From contig NZ_ATVI01000007.1 in assembly GCF_000420645.1 (NCBI RefSeq), positions 124,001 to 188,000 on the forward strand: a stretch of 64,000 bases of DNA. The letters are read 5' to 3'. Under the pieces are notes generated by a model. The model did not search any database. It was not told the DNA's origin and was given only the letters and a program-made list of their open reading frames with translations. Positions within the stretch are counted from its first letter, which is position 1; each line of letters begins with the position of its first letter. Source of the DNA: Nevskia ramosa DSM 11499 (lineage in GTDB: Bacteria > Pseudomonadota > Gammaproteobacteria > Nevskiales > Nevskiaceae). Positions 19,499-29,709 of this stretch are shown piece after piece. Both the position numbers and the translations under genes were made by a program.

Positions 19499-20842
19499 TT
19501 ACGCAGGTTGGGCCTGCTGCTGTGATTTCAACAGGTCTTCGAGCGACATCGGCTCATCGGTCACCTGGGCGCCGGCGGCCAGCGTCTCGACAACCTGCTC
19601 TTCGAGCACGACGCTGCGCAGGCGCTGCATCAGGTCTTCGCGCGAGCGATAAAGCTGGCGCACTTCTTCCGGATCCTCGAAATCGCCGGCGATGTTGTCG
19701 AGCGCCAGATCGACGCGGGCCGGATCGATGCTGATCTGGCGCGAGGTGATCACTTCACCGACCAGCAGGCCCAGCGCAACGCGGCCCTTGGCACCCGGCT
19801 CGAACATCTCGCCCGGCAGCATCGCCTTCAGCTGCTCCGGCTTCATCTTGCTCATGTCGTTGCCGCGATTGGCACCGATGCGGTTGATCGTCTCGGTGCG
19901 CATGCGATCGACTTCTTCGCCGACCAGGCCGGCCGGCACGTCGATCGGATGCATCGCGTGCAACTGGTCCATCACTTCACGCTTGACGCGCGCAGTGACC
20001 GCCTTAGTGCGTTCGGCTTCCAGCGCTTCGCGGCACTTGCTGCGCAGCGCTTCGGCGCCGCCTTCGTCGATGCCGTGAACCTTGAGGAACTCTTCATCGA
20101 GTTCCGGCAGCTTCGGCTCGCGCACTTCCTTCATGACGATGGTGAACACCGTGGCCTTGCCGGCCAGAGCTTCATTGCGATAGTCGGCCGGGAAATTGAC
20201 CGCCACATCGAAGGTTTCGCCAGCAGAATGGCCGATCAGGCCATTTTCCAGATCCGGCAGGAAGCGCGCTTCGCCGATCTCGATCGAGGCGTTGTCGCTC
20301 TTGCCGCCCTGGAAGGCTTCGCCATCGAGCTTGCCTTCGAAATCGACAGTCACCACGTCGCCAGCCTGGGCAGCGCGTTCGGCAACGGCGAGCGTACGAC
20401 GCGCCTTGCGCAGGTTGTCGACCAGACGATCGACATCCGCCTCGGTCACTTCGACGACCGGACGGCTGATCTTGATCTGGCTCAGATCGCCAAGCGTGAT
20501 TTCCGGGAACACGTCGAAGCTGGCGGTGTAGACCAGCGGCTGCCCAACCGCTTCGGCGGTGACATTGAAATTCGGCGAGCTGGCCGGCTGCAGCGTCGAC
20601 TGGGTCAGCGCTTCCGGCCAGGTCTGGCGTACCAGTTCGCCGACCGCGTCATTGCGCGCGTCGGCGCCGTACTGCTGCTGGATGACCTTCAGCGGTGCCT
20701 TGCCCGGACGGAAGCCCGGCACGCGAGCGCGGCCCGCGAGACGCTTGAGGCGCTCGCCAACCTCGCGCTCAAAGCGATCGGCCGGGATCGTGACATGCAG
20801 CCGGCGCGTCAGACCGCCGGCGGTTTCGACTTGGACTTCCAT
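19499..20842 (-). CDS. tig: trigger factor, ribosome-associated chaperone
   Basis: Binds the ribosomal tunnel exit and shields nascent chains. 447 residues: an N-terminal ribosome-binding domain with the signature loop (GRARVPGFRPGKAPLKVI), a central FKBP-type prolyl isomerase domain (AGDVVTVDFEGKLDGEAF ... FLPDLENGLIGHSAGE), and a helical C-terminal substrate cradle. The Gln-rich C-terminal tail is a common variant. It is the first gene of the tig-clpP-clpX group, with tRNA-Leu upstream on the same strand. Confidence 0.97.
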   Translation of the reverse strand: MEVQVETAGGLTRRLHVTIPADRFEREVGERLKRLAGRARVPGFRPGKAPLKVIQQQYGADARNDAVGELVRQTWPEALTQSTLQPASSPNFNVTAEAVGQPLVYTASFDVFPEITLGDLSQIKISRPVVEVTEADVDRLVDNLRKARRTLAVAERAAQAGDVVTVDFEGKLDGEAFQGGKSDNASIEIGEARFLPDLENGLIGHSAGETFDVAVNFPADYRNEALAGKATVFTIVMKEVREPKLPELDEEFLKVHGIDEGGAEALRSKCREALEAERTKAVTARVKREVMDQLHAMHPIDVPAGLVGEEVDRMRTETINRIGANRGNDMSKMKPEQLKAMLPGEMFEPGAKGRVALGLLVGEVITSRQISIDPARVDLALDNIAGDFEDPEEVRQLYRSREDLMQRLRSVVLEEQVVETLAAGAQVTDEPMSLEDLLKSQQQAQPA

Positions 20843-21002
20843 CGTTCAAAGACTCTTGTAAAGGTGGTGATGATCTTTCCGACCGCTTCGCTCTGGGCGG
20901 GCGCTCTGTATTTTTTTGCGAAAGGCAGAACAGCTGCCTCCGCTTTGCTCCGGATTTTTCGGCTGAAAGGTCCACTGGACCTTCCAGACAGCCCCGAAAA
21001 AA

Positions 21003-21087
21003 TGGTGCGAAAGGCGAGACTCGAACTCGCACGCCTTGCGGCGCTGGAACCTAAATCCAGTGCGTCTACCAATTCCGCCACTCTCGC
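21003..21087 (-). tRNA. tRNA-Leu (TAG)
   Basis: An 85-base class II tRNA with long variable arm and encoded CCA. The acceptor GCGAGAG pairs with CTTTCGC, the anticodon loop is TTTAGGT (anticodon TAG), and the T loop is TTCGAGT. A TATACT box (minus strand, 21146-21141) about 55 bases upstream is a plausible -10 element, without a good -35. Confidence 0.96.
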
Positions 21088-21322
21088 CGGTGCTGCCTGC
21101 CTCGGAACCGCATCTGCAGCGGCATTCGACACAAGCCCGGAGTATATCAGCGGCTGCCGGCCCACAGACCCCGGTGACCCGGGCGCCGGACGGGCGAACG
21201 CGCAACCAGACGATCAAGCCGCTACAAAGCCTGCGTCCGAACTGGGACACTAGCGCCCTGCCCCGCCCGGTCAGCCTGACCTTGTCGCGGCGCAGCATTC
21301 GATCGCCAGAGCCCGTACCGTT

Positions 21323-22366
21323 TTGTCCCAGTTCAGGTCATCCAACCCTTCCGCGTCTCTGCGGCTGCCTTTGTTCGGCGGTCTGACTCTGTTGCTGGTG
21401 GCTGCAACGGTGTTCGCGATCAGCCGCGGCACTATCGCGATTGACTGGACGACGCTGTTCGTCCCCGGTACCGATCAGGCCATGCAGACCACCGCCCTGC
21501 TCGAACTGCGTCTGCCGAGAGTGCTGCTGGCGCTGCTGATCGGCGCCGTGCTCGCCCAGGCCGGCGCCGTCACCCAGGCGCTGTTCCGCAATCCGCTGGC
21601 CGAACCTGGCTTGATCGGCGTTTCCGCCGGCGCCGCACTGGCAGCGGCCATCGTCTTCACGCGGCTGGACGGGCGACTCGGCGGGCTGGCTGCCTGGCAG
21701 GGCGTGATGCTGCCGGTCGCCGCGTTTGGTGGCGGCTTGCTTGCCGCCGTCACCGTGCTGCGTCTGTCGCAACGCGATGGCGTCACCCGGATGACGACGA
21801 TGCTGCTCGCCGGCACCGCCATCAATGCTTTCGTCGCCGCGATCGTCGGCCTGCTCTCCACCACCGCGGACGACTCCGGCCTGCGCGGCTTCACCTTGTG
21901 GATGTACGGCAACCTCGGCCGCGCCGGCTGGAACGAGATCGCCATCGTCGGCCCGGTGCTGCTGATCCTGCTGCTCTGGCTGCCGCGCGAAGCACGAGCG
22001 CTTGATGCCCTGCTGCTCGGGGATGCCGAAGCGCTGCATCTGGGCGTGCCGGTGGAGCGTCTGAAGCGGCGCATCCTGATCGCCGTCGTGCTGGCGACGG
22101 CGGCGGCGGTGTCGCTGGCCGGCATCATCGGTTTCGTTGGCCTGATCGTGCCGCATGCGCTGCGCCTGATCGTCGGTCCTGGCCATCGACTGCTGCTGCC
22201 GGCTTCGGCGCTGGCCGGGGCGCTGCTGCTGGTGCTGGCTGACACCGCAGCACGCACCCTGGCCATACCGGCGGAATGGCCGGTGGGCGCGCTGACCTCG
22301 GCGATCGGTGCGCCGTTCTTCCTGTTTCTGCTGCTGCGGCTACGCGACCGCGCGGGGCTGACATGA
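21323..22366 (+). CDS. FecCD/HmuU-type ABC transporter permease
   Basis: Inner-membrane permease for haem, iron-siderophore or cobalamin import. About 347 residues with many hydrophobic helices and family motifs LRLPRVLLALLIGAVLAQAGAVTQALFRNPLAEPGLIGVSAGA, GFVGLIVPHALRLIVGPGHR and ADTAAR. The TTG start at 21323 is provisional: no ATG or GTG with a good ribosome site is seen near the N terminus. Its stop overlaps the ATPase start by four bases. No substrate-binding protein or TonB receptor gene is adjacent, so the partner must lie elsewhere. Confidence 0.9.
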   Translation: MSQFRSSNPSASLRLPLFGGLTLLLVAATVFAISRGTIAIDWTTLFVPGTDQAMQTTALLELRLPRVLLALLIGAVLAQAGAVTQALFRNPLAEPGLIGVSAGAALAAAIVFTRLDGRLGGLAAWQGVMLPVAAFGGGLLAAVTVLRLSQRDGVTRMTTMLLAGTAINAFVAAIVGLLSTTADDSGLRGFTLWMYGNLGRAGWNEIAIVGPVLLILLLWLPREARALDALLLGDAEALHLGVPVERLKRRILIAVVLATAAAVSLAGIIGFVGLIVPHALRLIVGPGHRLLLPASALAGALLLVLADTAARTLAIPAEWPVGALTSAIGAPFFLFLLLRLRDRAGLT

Positions 22367-23166
22367 GCCTGGCAGCAATTGGTGCCGGCTACGGCGTGCG
22401 CGGCCGACGCCTGATCGACGACGCCAGCCTGGTACTGAAGCCCGGCCAGCTGCACGTGTTGCTCGGCCCGAACGGCGCCGGCAAGTCGACCTTGCTGCGC
22501 CTGCTGGCTGGCGATCTGAAGCCGGATGGCGGCCAGGTTCTGCTCGATGACCGACCACTCTCGGCCTGGTCCAGCGTGGCGCTGGCGCGGCGTCGCTCGG
22601 TGATGATGCAGCGCGAGGATCTGCCGTTTCCGTTCTGGGTCGATGACGTCGTCACCCTGGGCCGCCTTCCATGGCGGCGCAGCGCTGAAGCACCGGGCGA
22701 GCAAGCGATCATCGCTACCGCGTTGGCCGAAGCCGGCGCCGCCGGGCTTGCCGGCCGCCGCTACAACGAACTATCCGGCGGCGAGCGCGCGCGCGTTCAG
22801 CTGGCTCGGGCGCTGGTCCAGATCAGCGCGCCGGACGACCGCGAAGCGCGCTATCTGCTGCTCGACGAACCCACCGCCAGCCTCGATTTCGCGTTTCAGC
22901 ACCACTGCCTGCTGACCATGCGCCGCCTCGCTGCGCGCGGTGTCGGCGTGCTGGCGATCCTGCAGGACCCGAATCTGGCGCTCCGCCACGCCGACACCGT
23001 ATCGCTGATCGAGCGCGGCAGGATCATCGCTCACGGCATGCCGAACGAGGTGTTGGCACCGGAACAGCTGTCGGCGCTCTACGGCCTGACCATCGACGCA
23101 GTACGCGGCCCCACTGGCGCGATCTGCCAGCTGTTTGCCACCGGCGCAGCGATGCCCGCGACATGA
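22363..23166 (+). CDS. hmuV: HmuV-like haem/iron ABC transporter ATP-binding protein
   Basis: ATPase partner of the preceding permease. 267 residues with Walker A (LLGPNGAGKSTLLR), Q-loop (MMQREDLPFPFWVDDVV), signature LSGGERARVQLARAL, and Walker B LLLDEPTASLD. PFPFxVDDVVxLGR and GGERARVQ are typical of HmuV-type haemin importers. The ATG at 22363 overlaps the permease stop (ATGA); upstream extension of the frame would read through the permease and is rejected. Confidence 0.88.
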   Translation: MSLAAIGAGYGVRGRRLIDDASLVLKPGQLHVLLGPNGAGKSTLLRLLAGDLKPDGGQVLLDDRPLSAWSSVALARRRSVMMQREDLPFPFWVDDVVTLGRLPWRRSAEAPGEQAIIATALAEAGAAGLAGRRYNELSGGERARVQLARALVQISAPDDREARYLLLDEPTASLDFAFQHHCLLTMRRLAARGVGVLAILQDPNLALRHADTVSLIERGRIIAHGMPNEVLAPEQLSALYGLTIDAVRGPTGAICQLFATGAAMPAT

Positions 23167-23266
23167 ATCGCAGCCCACTGGTTCGAGGCGGCCGTCCGTG
23201 TCATCGTCCTGCTCGTTCCCGCCTGATGACCGGCCCCGTTCCTCCGTCGCATTCCGTGCCTTGCCG

Positions 23267-26200
23267 ATGAGTTCTGCCCGCCCTTCCTCATCCATCCAAT
23301 CGGGCCTGCGCTGGCACCAGGGACTGCAGTTCCGCCTCGGTCTGTTGTTTGCGCTGTTGCTGGCGGTGTTGGGCGGCGTCGCGTTCTTCGCCGCGGATCG
23401 CCTGATCGGCCGCGGTCTGGAACAAGCCACCTTTCGCTTCGAAACGGCGATCAACCAGCGGCTGCTCGCCGAAACCGGCCAGATCATCCGCAGCACCGAA
23501 CAGTTCGCCCAGCTGCTGGCGCTGACCGCCAGCAACCCCGATGCGACACTTCGAGCACGGCTCGGCGAACGTCTGCTGCAGGATTTACCGATTGCCAGCT
23601 ACGGCCTGTGGCCAGAGCCCTTGAACACCGCCGCCGGCGCGCGACGCAACAGCCAGTTCTGGCGCGTCACCGACAACGGCAAGGCCGAAGCCCGCGACGA
23701 TTACAACGCGCCAGACGCCATCGCCTACTGGCGCGAGCCCTGGTACACGCCGTCGCGCATCGCTGGCGGCAGCCGCTGCCTGTGGTCGCCGGTCTATCGC
23801 GATCCGCTGCTGGCCCGCGATGTGGAGACCTGCAGCGTGGCGATCATCGGCGCACGCGGCTTCGAGGGCGTGGCCACCGTCAGCGTCGATGTCGCCAATC
23901 TGAGCCGTCGTTTCATGACCGGCGGCGAAGCGCTCCGCAGTTACGCCGTGCTCAGTGATCGCGGCGGCCAGATGCTGGCGGTATCGGCGCTGGCCCGCGA
24001 CCAGCTTGGTGCCGCCGTCGGCAGCAGCCGCAACCTGCCCGAACTGGCCCAGCGCGAAACCCGCTACAACCCGGTGGCGTTGGCGATCCATCGTCGCAAC
24101 GAAGCGTTCCGGGCCGATGCGCTGCGCTCGGCGAGCTATGACGCCCGACTGGTGTCGTCGCTGAAGGACAACAGCCGCGAGCTGTCGAGAGTCGCCGCCG
24201 AAGACGCCCTCGCCGCCGTCTGGAACGCCAACGATGGCCGCGCGTCCGATCCGCCAGAGCGCCTGAAGCTTGACCTTGATCCGGTGCTCGGCGAAAGCAG
24301 CTACGCCGTTTTGTCGACGGTGCCCGGCGCGGGCTGGCAGCTGCTCAGCGTGTCGCCGACGCGCGAAGGCAACGACACCATGATCTATCTGGTCACTCAG
24401 GCGCTGATCGTGACCCTGGGCACCGCCGTGCTGGTTCTGGTGGTGGCGTTTGTGCTGCTGCGCGGCACCGTGATCCGGCCGCTGCGGAGGATGACCCAGG
24501 CCATCGCGCGCGCCGAACAGGACGACCAAGGGACAGAGCGGGACGTGACTCTCGACGAATCCGGCGCCGGCGAACTGCGCCTGCTCGCGCACTGGCACAA
24601 CGAACGCAGTGGAAAGCTGCGCGACCTGCAGGACCGCGCCAGCGTCGCGATCAGCCAGTTGCACAGCGAGACGGCGGAGCGGGTTCGCGCTCAAGACCAG
24701 TCGCTGCGTCTCGGCGAGCGCAATCAGTTGCTGATGAGCAACCTCGATGAAGGCATCGCCGTGCTCGACGAACAGGGCGCGATCGTTGAGTTGAATGCCG
24801 TCGCCGAGCAATGGCTGTCGACCACCCAGCGCAGCGCTCGTGGCGCGCCGTTCGGCTCCGTGCTGCAGGCGCGGCTCGGCAGTCTCGAAGGCCCGGCGCT
24901 GCCGGACCTGATGCAGCAGATCCGGGATACCGGGGCGCGCGTCGATTTTCCCGATGGCGTGATGCTCGGCGGCAATGGCGTCGAGGGCCAGGAGCTGGGC
25001 CGCGAACTGGGCCTGAGCGCCGTGCCGATCCGCAGCCGCGTCGACCGCATCACCGGCGGCCTGGTCGTGCTGCGCCGCGCAGGTGGGCAGCGAGTGGCCG
25101 GCCCCTTGTCGGGCAGCGTGGCCCAGGAGTTCGTCGATCCGGTCACCGGGCTTGGCGGTCGCAAGGCCTGTGAACGGCGCATACGCGAACTGCATGCGCA
25201 GGCCCAGAAAGCAGGTAGCGATGAGCCGCTTCGGGCGCTGGCGAAGCTGGATTTCCCGGAGCTGCGGCGGGTTCGCGAAACCCGCAGTCACAGCGATGCC
25301 GATGCCCTCGCCGCACGCTGCGGGGAACGTCTGGCTGCACTCAGCGGCGGTTCGGACCACGTGTTCAGGCTGACGCCGGACCGCTTCGCCGTGCTGATCG
25401 AAGCCCGGACCGGCGAACAGGCGCGGCTCGATGCCGAAGCGCTACGGGCGCAGATCTCCGGACAACGCCTGTTGAGCGGCGATGAATGGATCGAGGTGCA
25501 TGCCGTGATCGGCCTGTGCCTGATCTCCGCAGACGTCGGCTCGGCAGCTGAAGTCATGCGCCGCGCCGGCATCGCCTGCGACCACGCCCACAAGAGCCAG
25601 GCGGTGGTGCTGCACGGCGCCGAACTCGAAGTCGGCAATGGCATCGATCAGGAGACACTCTGGGTGCGGCGCATCGAGCGCGGCCTGGAGGAGCGCCTGT
25701 TCCACGTCACCACCCAGCGCCTGCAGCCTTCGCGCACGCTGGCATCGGAAGGCGAAGTCTTCGAAGTGCTCCTCGCCCTGGAAGACGAGGAAGGCTTCTG
25801 GGCGCCATCGTCGCTGTTCCTGCCGATCGCCGAGCGACACTTGCTCGGTTCGCAACTGGATCGCTGGGTGATCCAGGCGCTGTTCGAGCGGCTGGCCGCC
25901 GACAGCGCGCTATGCGGCCGGATGGCGAGCTGCGGCGTGCATCTCTCCGAGGATTCGCTGCACGACGCCACGCTGATCGCGTTCATCGCCGAGCAGATCA
26001 ACAGCCATCCCGAAGTGCCGATCGGCAAGCTGTGCTTCGAACTGCGCGACGACACGCTGACCGGCAATCCGCAGCAGGCCAAGCGCTGCTGCGAAGCGCT
26101 GCGACGGCTCGGCGCGAAGATCGCGATCGATCACCGCACTGGCCGGCAGATCGGTTACGTCGAGCAGTTGCGCGGCATGCCGGTGGATTTCGTGAAGCTC

Positions 26201-26410
26201 GATGCCTCGCAGTTCCCGCGCATTGCCGAAGACGATATCGAGCAGGCGCTGGCCGAATCAGCACTGAAACTCGCCAGACTCATCGGCGGCAGAACCATCA
26301 TCGGCGCGATCGACAGCGACGCGCAGGCAACGGTCTGGCGCAGGCTTGGTGCCGACTACCTGCAAGGCCAGGCGATCGCCAAGCCGAGCCCGGTGCCGTT
26401 CAGAAGCTGA
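23267..26410 (+). CDS. membrane sensor with degenerate GGDEF and EAL domains, probable c-di-GMP receptor
   Basis: About 1047 residues: membrane helix (residues about 22-42), a large periplasmic Cache-like sensor region, a second membrane helix (LIVTLGTAVLVLVVAFVLL), HAMP (LRGTVIRPLRRMTQAIARAE), PAS-like domain (LLMSNLDEGIAVLDEQGAIVELN), GGDEF domain and EAL domain. In the GGDEF domain the active loop reads LTPDRF. In the EAL domain EAL reads EVL, the VNLS Asn is His, DDFG is replaced by DHRT, and the AEGVE Glu is absent. Synthesis and hydrolysis are therefore unlikely; a FimX- or LapD-like binding role is inferred. The ATG at 23267 was chosen because it precedes the first helix. Confidence 0.85.
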   Translation: MSSARPSSSIQSGLRWHQGLQFRLGLLFALLLAVLGGVAFFAADRLIGRGLEQATFRFETAINQRLLAETGQIIRSTEQFAQLLALTASNPDATLRARLGERLLQDLPIASYGLWPEPLNTAAGARRNSQFWRVTDNGKAEARDDYNAPDAIAYWREPWYTPSRIAGGSRCLWSPVYRDPLLARDVETCSVAIIGARGFEGVATVSVDVANLSRRFMTGGEALRSYAVLSDRGGQMLAVSALARDQLGAAVGSSRNLPELAQRETRYNPVALAIHRRNEAFRADALRSASYDARLVSSLKDNSRELSRVAAEDALAAVWNANDGRASDPPERLKLDLDPVLGESSYAVLSTVPGAGWQLLSVSPTREGNDTMIYLVTQALIVTLGTAVLVLVVAFVLLRGTVIRPLRRMTQAIARAEQDDQGTERDVTLDESGAGELRLLAHWHNERSGKLRDLQDRASVAISQLHSETAERVRAQDQSLRLGERNQLLMSNLDEGIAVLDEQGAIVELNAVAEQWLSTTQRSARGAPFGSVLQARLGSLEGPALPDLMQQIRDTGARVDFPDGVMLGGNGVEGQELGRELGLSAVPIRSRVDRITGGLVVLRRAGGQRVAGPLSGSVAQEFVDPVTGLGGRKACERRIRELHAQAQKAGSDEPLRALAKLDFPELRRVRETRSHSDADALAARCGERLAALSGGSDHVFRLTPDRFAVLIEARTGEQARLDAEALRAQISGQRLLSGDEWIEVHAVIGLCLISADVGSAAEVMRRAGIACDHAHKSQAVVLHGAELEVGNGIDQETLWVRRIERGLEERLFHVTTQRLQPSRTLASEGEVFEVLLALEDEEGFWAPSSLFLPIAERHLLGSQLDRWVIQALFERLAADSALCGRMASCGVHLSEDSLHDATLIAFIAEQINSHPEVPIGKLCFELRDDTLTGNPQQAKRCCEALRRLGAKIAIDHRTGRQIGYVEQLRGMPVDFVKLDASQFPRIAEDDIEQALAESALKLARLIGGRTIIGAIDSDAQATVWRRLGADYLQGQAIAKPSPVPFRS

Positions 26411-26434
26411 GGCGCTGCAGCTGCAGCGAAAAGC

Positions 26435-27898
26435 TCAGCTTTTCGTCTTGTTCGGATCGCGCCAGGCACGCTCGAACGGCAGACGCCAGGCATGCGGGGC
26501 GACCAGCTGATGGATCGCTTTCGGTCCCCAGGAACCCGGCTCGTAGAAGCGCACCGGCGGCGGTGATTCCAGCAGCTCTGCTGACACTTCCCAGAGCCGC
26601 TCGATGCCTTCGGCGGTAGTGAACAAGGTGTGGTCACCACGCATCGCGTCGAGGATCAGGCGCTCGTAGGCTTCGAGCACATCGCCGATCAGCCCGGTGT
26701 CATGCATCGCGAACTGCAGGCTCAACTTGTCCAGCCGCATGCCTGGGCCCGGGCGCTTGCCGTAGAAACTCAAACTCATCTTCGAGGCATCGGCCAGATC
26801 GAAAGTCAGATGATCCGGGCCTTGCGCACCAACGCCGGACCCAACCGGGAACATGCTTTTCGGCGGCTCGCGGAACGCGATCGAAATGATCCGCTGCCCT
26901 TCGGCCAGGCGCTTGCCGGTGCGCAGGTAGAACGGCACGCCGGCCCAGCGCCAGTTGTCGATCGCGCACTTCAGCGCAATGAAGGTTTCGGTGTCCGATT
27001 CCGGATCGACGCCGGTCTCGGCGCGATAGCCCGCGTACTGACCACGCACGACGTTGATCGGATCGATAGCCAGCATGCTGCGGAACACCTTGTTCTTCTC
27101 CTCGCTGATCGGACGCGGCTCCAGCGCCGTCGGCGGCTCCATCGCCATGAACGCGAGAATCTGGAACAGATGGGTGACCACCATGTCGCGGAACGCGCCG
27201 GTCTGCTCGTAGAAGCCGGCACGCGTACCGAGGCCCAAAGTCTCCGGCACGTCGATCTGCACGTGGTCGATGAAGTTGCGGTTCCAGATCGGCTCGAACA
27301 GGCCGTTGGCAAACCGGAAGGCAAGGATGTTCTGCGCCGGTTCCTTGCCGAGAAAATGATCGATGCGGAAGATCTGCTCCTCGCTGAACACCTGGTGCAG
27401 CTTGCCGTTCAAGGTGACCGCGCTGGCCAGATCGGTACCGAACGGCTTTTCCATGATGATCCGCGAGCGCTCGACCAGCCCCGCCTCGTTGAGCATGCCG
27501 ACTGCCGACAAAGCCGCGTTCGGCGGCACGCTGAGGTAGTGCAGCCGGCGGCTTTCTCCTTTGAACGAAGCTTCCGCAGTATCGGCGGCCGCTCTGAGCG
27601 CTGCAGCACCCGCCGATAGCGGCACGTAGTCCAGCTTCGCCGCGAACTCATTCCAGGCATCGTCCTTCGGCTTGCGGCTGCCGAAATCATCGAGCGCCTT
27701 CCGGGCGATGCTCCGGAAAGCGTCGACATCGATATCGTCAAGAGACACGCCGATGATCCGGCAATCGGGCATGAAGCCGGCATTGGCGAGATGGAACAGC
27801 CCGGGCAGCAGCTTGCGCCGCGCCAGATCGCCGGTGGCACCGAACAGGATCACCACCTGCGGAAATCGCGGCCCTACGCCGGGTGGAACCTTGGCCAT
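26435..27898 (-). CDS. zwf: glucose-6-phosphate 1-dehydrogenase
   Basis: First step of the oxidative pentose-phosphate and Entner-Doudoroff routes, giving 6-phosphogluconolactone and NADPH. 487 residues with the nucleotide motif [18 protein letters not shown], the active-site block [21 protein letters not shown] and the downstream [10 protein letters not shown]. Normal family length. pgl and edd do not lie next to it. It is convergent with the c-di-GMP receptor gene, 24 bases apart. Confidence 0.96.
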   Translation of the reverse strand: MAKVPPGVGPRFPQVVILFGATGDLARRKLLPGLFHLANAGFMPDCRIIGVSLDDIDVDAFRSIARKALDDFGSRKPKDDAWNEFAAKLDYVPLSAGAAALRAAADTAEASFKGESRRLHYLSVPPNAALSAVGMLNEAGLVERSRIIMEKPFGTDLASAVTLNGKLHQVFSEEQIFRIDHFLGKEPAQNILAFRFANGLFEPIWNRNFIDHVQIDVPETLGLGTRAGFYEQTGAFRDMVVTHLFQILAFMAMEPPTALEPRPISEEKNKVFRSMLAIDPINVVRGQYAGYRAETGVDPESDTETFIALKCAIDNWRWAGVPFYLRTGKRLAEGQRIISIAFREPPKSMFPVGSGVGAQGPDHLTFDLADASKMSLSFYGKRPGPGMRLDKLSLQFAMHDTGLIGDVLEAYERLILDAMRGDHTLFTTAEGIERLWEVSAELLESPPPVRFYEPGSWGPKAIHQLVAPHAWRLPFERAWRDPNKTKS

Positions 27899-27984
27899 CG
27901 TCGAAGCCTCTGATCATCTGTGAAACCGGCGAGCGCCGGGCAAGGCGGACACGCAAAACGGAAGCCAACTGCCGCAGATGAAGC

Positions 27985-29691
27985 TCAGCTTGCCGCTTCG
28001 ATCTGCTCGATCTTCAGCTCCAGCGTTTCGCGATCCTGCCAGCGGTTGATCGCCAGCTGATAGACCGCGCGAACCCGGCCACCGTCGACAGCGATTTCAG
28101 CGCCATTGAAATGCACGGCGTTGATCAGGCCCTGCGGCCCGCGCAAGCGATAGCGCACGTGGTTGCCATCCTTGCCGATCGGGCGCAGATCGATGACCTC
28201 GAATTCGCCATCGAAACGCGGCTCCGGAAAGCCCTGTCCCCAAGGCCCGGCGGATTCGATCAGATGCGCGGTGTCGAGCACGAACTCCTGCGGGCCGAGT
28301 TCGCCATCGCTGTCGATGACCTGGGCCAGCGCATCGGCATCGAGCAGCGCGCGACACTGAACGTCGAACACGGTGCGAAACGCGGCGAGCCCTTCTTCCG
28401 GCATGGTCAGGCCTGCCGCCATGGCATGACCGCCAAAACGGGTGATCAGGCCAGGATATTTCGCATCGACCGCCGCCAGCGCATCGCGCAGATGCAGACC
28501 CGGAATCGAGCGGCCCGAGCCTTTCAGCATGCCGCGCTCGTGGGCGCAGGCGAAGGCGATCACCGGACGATGCAGCGCATCCTTGACTCGTGAAGCAACC
28601 AGGCCGACGACGCCTTCATGCCAATCCGGCTCATGCAGCACGACGCCGACATCGTCGCTTTCCGCAACCAGCGCCAGCGCGTCGTCGCGCATCTGCGCTT
28701 CGATGCCGCGGCGTTCGCGATTGAGCTTGTCGAGTTCCTGAGCGATCGGCAGTGCCGTTTCGCGATCCGGTGCCAGCAGGCATTCGATGCCGCGCGCCAT
28801 GTCGTCGAGCCGGCCGGCAGCGTTCAGGCGCGGACCGAGCACGAAACCGAGATCGCCGGCATTGATCCGTTCCGGCGTGCGCCCTGCCGCTTCGAGCAGC
28901 GCCATCAGACCCGGCCGCGCACGTCCGGCGCGGATGCGCGCCAGCCCCTGCTGCACGAGGATGCGGTTGTTGTAATCGAGCCTGACGACATCGGCGACGG
29001 TGCCGAGCGCCACCAGATCGAGCAGTTCGGCGAGGTTCGGGCCGCTGGCGGCACCAAACGCGCCGTCGGTCCGCAGCCGCGCACGCAGCGCCAGCAGCAC
29101 GTAGAACATCACGCCGACACCGGCCAGATGCTTGCTCGCAAACGGGCAGCCGGGCTGGTTCGGATTGACGATCGCCGCCGCCGCCGGCAATTCCGGGCCG
29201 GCGAGATGGTGATCGGTGACCACGACCGGCAGACCGATCGCGTTCGCGGCTTCGATGCCGGCGAGGCTGGCGATGCCGTTGTCGACCGTCACCAGCAGTT
29301 CGGCACCCTGCCCGCGCGCCAGCTCGACCAGCGGCGGAGACAGGCCGTAGCCCATCGTGAAGCGGTTGGGAACCAGGTAGCCGACGTTGGCCGCACCGAG
29401 CGCCTTCAAACCGAGCACGGCGACGGCCGTTGCTGTGGCGCCATCGGCGTCGTAGTCGCCGGCAATGACGATGCGCTTCTGTTCACGGATCGCTTGCGCC
29501 AGCAAGTCGGCAGCGCTGCCGATACCCAGCAACTGATCCGGCGGCAGCAGATGCTTCAGATCGAGCGCCAGCTGCGCCGGATCGCTCAGGCCGCGCGCTG
29601 CGTAGACGCGACGCAGCACCATCGGCAGCGAAGCCGGCAGCGCCTGCGGCTCGCCGGGCGGACGACGTCGGATGGTCGGCGCGCGGCTCAC
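27985..29691 (-). CDS. recJ: single-stranded-DNA-specific exonuclease RecJ
   Basis: 5'-3' exonuclease of recombination and mismatch repair. 568 residues with the DHH phosphoesterase motifs GDYDADGATATAV and VVTDHHLAG, then the DHHA1 region around the Gly-rich GGHAMAAGLTM, followed by an OB-like C-terminal domain. It lies 19 bases downstream of thrC; hom-thrC-recJ proximity is common in gammaproteobacteria. Confidence 0.95.
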   Translation of the reverse strand: MSRAPTIRRRPPGEPQALPASLPMVLRRVYAARGLSDPAQLALDLKHLLPPDQLLGIGSAADLLAQAIREQKRIVIAGDYDADGATATAVAVLGLKALGAANVGYLVPNRFTMGYGLSPPLVELARGQGAELLVTVDNGIASLAGIEAANAIGLPVVVTDHHLAGPELPAAAAIVNPNQPGCPFASKHLAGVGVMFYVLLALRARLRTDGAFGAASGPNLAELLDLVALGTVADVVRLDYNNRILVQQGLARIRAGRARPGLMALLEAAGRTPERINAGDLGFVLGPRLNAAGRLDDMARGIECLLAPDRETALPIAQELDKLNRERRGIEAQMRDDALALVAESDDVGVVLHEPDWHEGVVGLVASRVKDALHRPVIAFACAHERGMLKGSGRSIPGLHLRDALAAVDAKYPGLITRFGGHAMAAGLTMPEEGLAAFRTVFDVQCRALLDADALAQVIDSDGELGPQEFVLDTAHLIESAGPWGQGFPEPRFDGEFEVIDLRPIGKDGNHVRYRLRGPQGLINAVHFNGAEIAVDGGRVRAVYQLAINRWQDRETLELKIEQIEAAS

Positions 29692-29709
29692 CGTTGGTTC
29701 AGGGCCTGA

